This document shows positions 6,037-10,857 of a DNA stretch of 10,857 nt, one piece after another. Origin of the DNA: an uncultured Oscillospiraceae bacterium (GTDB lineage Bacteria > Bacillota > Clostridia > Oscillospirales > Oscillospiraceae); NCBI GenBank assembly GCA_947630345.1, contig CANRHF010000057.1, forward strand, positions 1 to 10,857. The letters are read 5' to 3'. The first letter of the stretch is position 1; each line of letters starts with the position of its first letter. The notes beneath the pieces are model-generated. The model was given only the letters and a program-made list of their open reading frames with translations, had not been told where the DNA came from and did no database searches. Position numbers and translations under genes: made by a program.

Positions 6037-8886
6037 ATGAAAAAAGCGATCTGTCTGCTCACCGCTTTGGTTCTGCTGTTCGGCGTCTGCGCCCCAGCGT
6101 TTGCCCTGGAATACAGCGGCGCCGTCAACGCGGAGCAAGTGGTTTTAATGAATTCGGATTCCGGCGAGATCCTGTTTGAAAAGGGCGGAGACGATCCTGT
6201 GGATCCCATGGCCGCCACCAAGCTGCTCGCCGCCCTTACCGCTGTCGACTCTATTCCCGACCTGAGCGTGACCGTCACCCTGGACAGCGATACCCTGGAC
6301 GGGGACTACGAAAGCGACGCCCTGCTGGAAGAGGACGACGTGCTGACTGTCGATCAGCTGATGACGCTGATGCTTCTGTCCGACGCCAGTGATCCGGCGG
6401 TGGCGCTGGCCAATTATGTGTCCGGCGATCTCGACACCTTTACGGAACAGATGAACGCCAAGGCCGCGTCCCTGCAGATGACGGGCAGCGCCTTTGTCAA
6501 TCCCCACGGCGAGGCAGACGAAAACCAGCACACCACCGCCAAGGATCTGGCGCTGCTGGGATCTGCGGCGGCCAGCCTGGATCTCTTTCAGGCCATGCTC
6601 TCCCGGGTCAATTATGAGATCCCAGCGGGAGAAAACAACCACGCCTATTCTGTGGAGAATCCCAACCTGCTGATGCACCGGGAAGGGAGCGGCAGCAGCT
6701 ACCACTATTCCTACGCTACCGGTCTGCTGGCCTGGACCGACGCCAGCGGCGCCGGCTGCCTTATTGCCACCGCCCAGCAGGGCGGCACCCGGCTGACCTG
6801 CGTGATTCTGGGCGACAAGTCCAACGGCCAGAATGAGCGCTGGACCCTGGCCCAGGATTTGATGGAGGAGGGCTTCAACTACACCATCGGTGATTCTACC
6901 AGCCCCCAGGTGTCCCGGCCTCAGACTACCACGCCGAGTACCGGGTCCCAGTCCACGACGCCCCCATCCGGTGCCACCCAGCCCGGCGATCAAACGCAGG
7001 ATAATCCCGAACATCAGAGTATGCTGATGGCGCTGATCGCCCTGGCCGCCATCTCCTGCGTACTGGCGGTCGCTTCCATCATCATGCTGATAATCAACAT
7101 CATGAGCCGTCGCCGGCCCAACAGCACTCAGCGTATCGTCTCGATCGCGCTGTACGTCGTCACCGCTCTGGTGGCGCTGGTGACGATCCTCTGCGTCCTG
7201 CAGTTCCGACGCCTGGAAGATACAGCCTACTTCGATCCTGTCCCTTCTACCTCCATCAGTACGGAGGTCCCCACAACCGAAACTACGGAGCCGCCTACAG
7301 CGGCTCCTACTTCTCCCCCGACCACTGCCGAACCCACCACCGCCCCCACCGAACCGCCGGATCCGCTGCTGACCTTCCATCCCCATCACACGGAAAATAC
7401 GGATCCTGACAACTTCGACATCAACTGGGAAATCATTATTGACGATGAGATTGTGGATTCCTATCAGCGTGAAAATCCCATCGTCTTCGGGAAAAGCGAG
7501 GAATACGCCGCCGCGCTTCCCTGCATCGCCTCCTTTCGGGGCGATAACTTCCGCACCGGCTCCACCTACGGCACCGCCACGGTAAGCAGCAAGACCATTT
7601 CCTGGGATTGGAACGTCCCTGTGGGATCCTGCAACGGCTGGTCCGGCTGCGGCTGGACAGGCCAGCCCCTGCTGGTCCAGTGGGACAACGAAACCAAGCA
7701 GATCATGAACCTGTACCAGGAAAAGAAGAACAAGGAAAATCTGGTGGAGGTCATCTACGCCACCCTGGATGGGTATATCTACTTTCTGGATCTGGACGAC
7801 GGCAGCTACACCCGTGACCGGATGTATATCGGCATGAACTTCAAGGGCGCGGGCGCCATCGATCCCAGAGGCTATCCCCTGCTATATGTGGGCTCCGGCG
7901 ACTATGTGGACTATACCTCCCCCAGAATGTATATCATCAGCCTGATCGACTGCACCGTGCTGGCGGAAATGGGCTACAATGAATCCCACACCCCCCGGAG
8001 CTGGAACGCCTACGATTCCTCCCCGCTGGTCTGCGGGAATACTGACACCCTGATTTGGCCCGGGGAAAACGGCCAGCTCTACACCATCGCCCTGAACACC
8101 CGCTACGACAAAAGGGCCGGCACCATCTCCGTAGACCCGAAGGTGGAGGCCAAGGCCAGCTACAGCCCGGACCGGTTCGGCTCCTACTCCTACTGGGTGG
8201 GAATGGAGGCCAGCTGCGTGGTGGTGGGGTCGTACCTCTACGTTTCCGAAAACGGCGGCCTGTTCTTCTGCGTGGATCTGAATACCATGGCGCTGGTCTG
8301 GGTCCAGGACACCCTGGACGACTCCAACTCCACCCCCGTTTTTGAATGGGGGGACGACAACAACGGCTATATCTACACCGCTCCCTCTCTCCACTGGACT
8401 GCGGAGGGCAGTTGGGGGGAAATCTCCATCTACAAGCTGGACGCCCAGACCGGCGAGATCATCTGGGAGCATCCCTGGGATTGCGGCACCGTGGAGGAGA
8501 TCTCCGGCGGGGTTCAGTCCTCCCCTGTGCTGGGACGAAAGGGTACCGACATCGAGGGGCTGATCATCTACTCCATCTCCCGGACCCCGAATCTGTACGA
8601 CGGCAAGCTGGTGGCCTTCCACACCGCCGACGGCTCCGTTGCCTGGGAGTGCGACCTTCCATACTATGGCTGGAGCTCCACTTCGGCGGTGTATGACGAG
8701 AGCGGAAAGGTGTATCTGATCCAGGCCTGCTCGGACGGGACGGTATATCTGATCGACGGGGCTACCGGCGAAAAGCTGGACCACACCGACCTGGGCTCCA
8801 CCATCGAGGCCACCCCCGCAGTCTGGGAGAACAAGGTGGTCCTCGGCACCCGGGGCGCCTCCATCAACATGATGATCATTAGCTGA
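6037..8886 (+). CDS. Surface protein: degenerate S11 (D-Ala-D-Ala carboxypeptidase-like) domain fused to PQQ-type beta-propeller
   Basis: A 949-residue protein with ATG 6037 six bases after GGAGG. Order: signal peptide (1-23, ending AFA); S11-like domain (about 28-285); Thr/Pro-rich linker (288-325); membrane span (328-356); short basic loop RRRPNSTQR; second span (367-389); second Thr/Pro-rich stalk (402-443); beta-propeller with PQQ-type repeats (about 485-945, e.g. DGKLVAFHTADGSVAW, DGTVYLIDGATGEKL). Both large domains should lie outside the cell. The S11 fold is supported by FVNPHG (153-158) and DASGAGCLIATA, but SxxK reads AATK (59-62), SxN reads DAS (116-118) and KTG reads ATG (227-229), so peptidase activity is unlikely. 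PQQ-type propellers in such proteins usually bind partners or scaffold rather than hold the cofactor. A role in sensing or organising peptidoglycan is inferred, not shown. A terminator follows at once, so it is a single-gene transcript. Confidence 0.85.
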   Translation: MKKAICLLTALVLLFGVCAPAFALEYSGAVNAEQVVLMNSDSGEILFEKGGDDPVDPMAATKLLAALTAVDSIPDLSVTVTLDSDTLDGDYESDALLEEDDVLTVDQLMTLMLLSDASDPAVALANYVSGDLDTFTEQMNAKAASLQMTGSAFVNPHGEADENQHTTAKDLALLGSAAASLDLFQAMLSRVNYEIPAGENNHAYSVENPNLLMHREGSGSSYHYSYATGLLAWTDASGAGCLIATAQQGGTRLTCVILGDKSNGQNERWTLAQDLMEEGFNYTIGDSTSPQVSRPQTTTPSTGSQSTTPPSGATQPGDQTQDNPEHQSMLMALIALAAISCVLAVASIIMLIINIMSRRRPNSTQRIVSIALYVVTALVALVTILCVLQFRRLEDTAYFDPVPSTSISTEVPTTETTEPPTAAPTSPPTTAEPTTAPTEPPDPLLTFHPHHTENTDPDNFDINWEIIIDDEIVDSYQRENPIVFGKSEEYAAALPCIASFRGDNFRTGSTYGTATVSSKTISWDWNVPVGSCNGWSGCGWTGQPLLVQWDNETKQIMNLYQEKKNKENLVEVIYATLDGYIYFLDLDDGSYTRDRMYIGMNFKGAGAIDPRGYPLLYVGSGDYVDYTSPRMYIISLIDCTVLAEMGYNESHTPRSWNAYDSSPLVCGNTDTLIWPGENGQLYTIALNTRYDKRAGTISVDPKVEAKASYSPDRFGSYSYWVGMEASCVVVGSYLYVSENGGLFFCVDLNTMALVWVQDTLDDSNSTPVFEWGDDNNGYIYTAPSLHWTAEGSWGEISIYKLDAQTGEIIWEHPWDCGTVEEISGGVQSSPVLGRKGTDIEGLIIYSISRTPNLYDGKLVAFHTADGSVAWECDLPYYGWSSTSAVYDESGKVYLIQACSDGTVYLIDGATGEKLDHTDLGSTIEATPAVWENKVVLGTRGASINMMIIS

Positions 8887-8892
8887 GATTGG

Positions 8893-8930
8893 ACCGCGGG
8901 CATTTTTGCCCGCGGTTTTCCAGTTTTTTT
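8893..8930 (+). terminator. Terminator after the 949-residue gene
   Basis: ACCGCGGGCA (8893-8902) pairs perfectly with TGCCCGCGGT (8907-8916) around a TTTT loop, followed by TTT, CCAG and a run of seven T ending at 8930. It begins six bases after the stop codon. No promoter is seen between it and the small gene at 8974, so read-through may supply that gene. Confidence 0.9.
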
Positions 8931-8973
8931 CGGGAATTTCCCCGGACCGACCGGGCAAGCTAGGACCGGGGGG

Positions 8974-9135
8974 ATGGAAATGAAGCGCGTCAAAACCGTG
9001 GACCTGCGGCTGGAACCCGATAAGCGGCTCTGCCCCAAGTTCGACGAGATGAGCATCGCCCTCTTTCCCGTGGCGAAGCCAGGGGAAATGGGCGTGCGGG
9101 TGCTGGACAACTGCGCGGAGGAAAATATCCAGTGA
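8974..9135 (+). CDS. Small uncharacterised protein, 53 residues
   Basis: An open frame from ATG 8974 (53 residues) or ATG 8980 (51 residues) to TGA 9133-9135. Its codons have the GC-rich third positions of neighbouring genes, and it sits between two terminators, the second only eight bases after its stop. The product is soluble and charged, beginning MEMKRVKTVDLRLEPDK and ending VLDNCAEENIQ, with two cysteines (Cys20, Cys45); no signal peptide, membrane span or known domain is recognised. The ribosome site is unusual: GGGGGG (8968-8973) touches the first ATG and lies 6 bases before the second, which favours 8980. CCCCGG (8940-8945) could pair with CCGGGG (8966-8971) and mask this site. No promoter is visible after the preceding terminator. 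Confidence 0.6.
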   Translation: MEMKRVKTVDLRLEPDKRLCPKFDEMSIALFPVAKPGEMGVRVLDNCAEENIQ

Positions 9136-9143
9136 AACCCCTT

Positions 9144-9175
9144 GGCCCCGGAGATTTCCGGGGCCATTTCCTTTT
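9144..9175 (+). terminator. Terminator after the small gene
   Basis: GGCCCCGGA (9144-9152) pairs perfectly with TCCGGGGCC (9157-9165) around a GATT loop, followed by ATTTCCTTTT. The T-rich tail runs into the -35 box of the next promoter. It insulates the MarR operon from upstream transcription and supports the small open frame just before it as a real transcription unit. Confidence 0.8.
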
Positions 9176-9202
9176 GACAATACCCCGGCGGTGTGATACA
9201 AT
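9174..9202 (+). promoter_or_regulatory. Promoter of the marR-kinase operon
   Basis: A consensus TTGACA (9174-9179) and TACAAT (9197-9202) are separated by 17 bases, and TGA directly precedes the -10 box, adding an extended -10 contact. This should be a strong promoter. No clear long palindrome overlaps it; the only weak symmetry is CAAG-GCACG-CTTG downstream of the start site, so autorepression by the MarR protein is plausible but not shown. Confidence 0.85.
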
Positions 9203-9238
9203 AGAGAAAAGCAAGGCACGCTTGGGAAAGGAGGTTTC

Positions 9239-9706
9239 ATGAAAGAGGAACGGTTTGAGGAGTTTTCCGGGCTGATATCCGGCATCTATCGGGATATTCA
9301 AAAGCTCAAAGCCAAATGGACCGAGCCTTTGGGGATGAAATCGGTACATATCTTCTGGGTGTATCTGCTGCGCAATCACCCGGAGGGGCTTTCCGCTTCC
9401 GAGCTGTCCCGATACAGCCAAACCAATCGGTCGCTCATCTCCCGGGAGCTGAAGGAGCTGATCGATCTGGGATATGTGACCATCAGAGAGCCCCTGGTAC
9501 GCCGCCGGCACGGACAGAAGCTGGTGCTGACCCAGGCGGGACTACAGGCGGCGGAGCGGATCAGCGATATCAGCTATGGAATCCAGCAGCGCGTCAGCGC
9601 TTCTATCTCCCCGGAGGATCTGGCGGTGTTTTACCGGACGCTGCAAGTGCTGCTGAAAAATTTTGACCGGCTGACGGAGGAAGCTCTGCCGGAAGCCGGG
9701 GTATGA
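9239..9706 (+). CDS. MarR-family transcriptional regulator
   Basis: A 155-residue winged-helix regulator of normal length for the family. ATG 9239 follows AAAGGAGG (9227-9234). N- and C-terminal helices (about 5-45 and 107-148) would form the dimer interface. The DNA-binding part lies at about 48-105: LSASELSRYSQTNRSLISRELKEL split as helix-turn-helix with the recognition helix near 62-73, then the wing (about 80-98), which holds the basic stretch VRRRHGQK, and the family's LTQAG motif. MarR proteins usually repress their own operon and neighbouring genes and are released by small phenolic or other ligands. The ligand and targets here are unknown. The gene is followed after 34 bases by the kinase-like gene with its own ribosome site, so both probably share one transcript. 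Confidence 0.9.
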   Translation: MKEERFEEFSGLISGIYRDIQKLKAKWTEPLGMKSVHIFWVYLLRNHPEGLSASELSRYSQTNRSLISRELKELIDLGYVTIREPLVRRRHGQKLVLTQAGLQAAERISDISYGIQQRVSASISPEDLAVFYRTLQVLLKNFDRLTEEALPEAGV

Positions 9707-9740
9707 TCGCCCAAAGTAGAAAAAATAAGGAGGGATTGGA

Positions 9741-10343
9741 ATGAAAATCATTACCATCAGCCGAGAATTCGGCAGTGGGGGCCGGACAGTGGGCCGCCTG
9801 GTGGCGGAAAAGCTGGGCATCCCCTTTTATGACAAGGAGCTGGTAGAGCAGGTGGCGCTGGAAACCGGCTTCGCGCCAAAGTTTGTAGAGGAGCATGGAG
9901 AGCACTCCCCCGGAAAAAGCCTGTTTTCCTACGCCTTTGCCCCCCAGGGTGTGCCCGGCGTGATGAACGGCATGTCCACCGCCGATTTTCTATGGCACAT
10001 CCAATGCGGCGTGATCCTCCAGCTGGCGGAGAAGGGGCCCTGCGTCATCGTGGGGCGGAACGCCGACTACATCCTCAAGGACCGGCAGGACGTGTTCCAC
10101 GTCTTTATCCACGCGGACAACGATTTCCGGGCGGAACGGATCGTTCGGCTCTACGGAGAGACGGAGAAAAGCCCCCAGGCCCGTCTCCAGGAGAAGGATA
10201 AGCGCCGCCGGATCAACTATCAGCACTACACCGGCCAGACCTGGGGTATGTCGCAAAACTACGATATCTGCCTGAACACCGCCAAAATCGGCGTGGAACG
10301 GGCGGCGGAGCTGCTGGTGGAAATTATCCAAGGCACCGAATAA
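9741..10343 (+). CDS. Cytidylate kinase-like family protein
   Basis: A 200-residue P-loop protein of the cytidylate kinase-like group, typical length. ATG 9741 follows AAGGAGG (9727-9733). The N-terminal block ISREFGSGGRTVG (6-18) is the family's non-canonical P-loop, with Arg15 where classical kinases have Lys. VIVGRNADYIL (102-112), a lid-like basic segment (about 151-169, including HYTGQTWG) and the C-terminal YDICLNTAKIG (174-184) complete the family pattern. It is distinct from the essential Cmk enzyme; the substrate of this group is generally unproven, so a nucleotide-phosphorylating role is only inferred. It is probably co-transcribed with the MarR gene and ends in a strong terminator about 100 bases downstream. 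Confidence 0.85.
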   Translation: MKIITISREFGSGGRTVGRLVAEKLGIPFYDKELVEQVALETGFAPKFVEEHGEHSPGKSLFSYAFAPQGVPGVMNGMSTADFLWHIQCGVILQLAEKGPCVIVGRNADYILKDRQDVFHVFIHADNDFRAERIVRLYGETEKSPQARLQEKDKRRRINYQHYTGQTWGMSQNYDICLNTAKIGVERAAELLVEIIQGTE

Positions 10344-10444
10344 AATAGGCTCCGATGCACAGTCCATCGACGGATCCCGAAAGGCGGTCCCGGCGGAGAG
10401 AATTTCAGGGCGCTGAGCGACAAACTGATGGCAAAAAATAGCGC

Positions 10445-10486
10445 GGGGGCCCGCCAAAAGGCGGGCCCCCAATTTTTGACTTTTTT
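10445..10486. terminator. Strong bidirectional terminator
   Basis: GGGGGCCCGCC (10445-10455) pairs perfectly with GGCGGGCCCCC (10460-10470) around an AAAA loop. On the plus strand AATTTTTGACTTTTTT follows; on the minus strand GCGCTATTTTTT follows. It therefore serves both the marR-kinase operon and the convergent membrane-protein gene, whose stop codon overlaps the plus-strand T-run. The roughly 100 bases before it (10344-10444) hold no gene with a start and ribosome site, only a possible closing stem CTCCG/CGGAG. Confidence 0.92.
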
Positions 10487-10857
10487 ACGTCCGTTCCATG
10501 CACAACGGGAAGCAGGCAAAAGCCGCGACCCCCGCCAAGGACCCACCCTCCCGCATCAGCGGGACCAGCTGGACCGTATCCAAAATGGCGGGGAAAATGT
10601 CCAGATACTTTTTCGCTTCCAGAAGCGCCGGGATGGCCTCCCAGGTCTGAAAATAGCCGCCCAGGACCGATACCAGCCGCAGTATAAGCGGCAGCCACAG
10701 CAGCGCCAGGGCCACAAAACGGGTGGGCAGATAGCCCAGGGCCGTCACGGTCAGCACCAGGGCCCCCAGCAGCAGGAGGATCCAGAGAAAGATCCCCCAC
10801 TCCCCTGTGGAGCCAGGCAGGGCCACCAGGAAATACACCGCCGCCAAGCCGCCGTAG
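10485..10857 (-). CDS. Membrane protein, 5' end outside the window
   Basis: The open frame runs from the right edge to TAA at 10487-10485. The visible 123 or so residues are hydrophobic, with two or three clear membrane spans (FLWILLLLGALVLTVTALGY and FVALALLWLPLILRLVSVLG, plus LAGVAAFACFPLC near the C-terminus) and a more polar stretch between the second and third. A TTG at 10847 could act as a start, but no ribosome site is visible before it and the frame continues open to the edge, so the gene is most likely truncated by the window. I do not recognise a family. It converges on the marR-kinase operon across the shared terminator. Confidence 0.6.
   Translation of the reverse strand, partial: YGGLAAVYFLVALPGSTGEWGIFLWILLLLGALVLTVTALGYLPTRFVALALLWLPLILRLVSVLGGYFQTWEAIPALLEAKKYLDIFPAILDTVQLVPLMREGGSLAGVAAFACFPLCMERT

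Noticed and set aside
5927..9137. 13-base identity ATATCCAGTGAAA at 5927-5939 and 9125-9137
   Set aside because: About one such match is expected by chance in a window this size, and the flanks do not align.
7882..9285. 467-codon minus-strand open frame over the beta-propeller and MarR start
   Set aside because: It crosses two terminators and a promoter and is antisense to clearly coding sequence; it has no ribosome site and no recognisable domain.
1..10857. CRISPR array, transposase or prophage genes
   Set aside because: No regularly spaced repeat array and no transposase, integrase or phage structural protein was seen on either strand.

Overview
The window is a GC-rich piece of bacterial chromosome. 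It looks like a gut-type Bacillota, class Clostridia, probably Oscillospiraceae (Flavonifractor/Lawsonibacter-like). This is inferred from strong AGGAGG ribosome sites, sigma-A promoters of TTGACA-17-TATAAT type, a TTG start on purF, GC-rich third codon positions and the protein families present. The species cannot be named from the sequence alone.

Left part (1-2215). A tRNA-Leu(GAG) gene on the minus strand has a near-consensus promoter and a bidirectional hairpin terminator. Divergent from it are two tandem plus-strand paralogues of an exported or membrane-anchored C39-like cysteine peptidase (380-1159, 1233-2120), each with its own promoter signals. The first is preceded by three TCTTAA repeats at exact 11-bp spacing, the layout of a response-regulator operator. 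Between the second peptidase and the next gene is an 18-bp inverted repeat whose loop is an extended -10 promoter, followed by a ribosome site and an ATG that point into the wrong strand of a MATE transporter gene.

Middle (2216-5859, minus strand). A compact operon runs purF - purC - MATE efflux transporter. purF and purC encode steps 1 and 7 of de novo IMP synthesis. The purF promoter carries a perfect palindrome over its -35 box, and its short leader holds a hairpin plus U-run that could be an attenuator.

Right part (5968-10343, plus strand). A divergently transcribed 949-residue surface protein combines an S11-like (D-Ala-D-Ala carboxypeptidase) domain, two membrane spans between Thr/Pro-rich stalks, and a PQQ-type beta-propeller. 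All three catalytic motifs of the S11 domain are altered, so it is probably a pseudoenzyme. After its terminator come a 53-residue uncharacterised small protein with its own terminator, then a MarR-family regulator and a cytidylate kinase-like protein that form a probable two-gene operon. A strong bidirectional terminator separates these from the 3' part of a multi-span membrane protein running off the right edge on the minus strand.

The main points of interest are the apparently dead S11/propeller fusion, the orphan promoter-operator facing the 3' end of the MATE gene (a possible inversion scar or antisense promoter), the 11-bp-periodic operator before the peptidase pair, and the small gene at 8974-9135.
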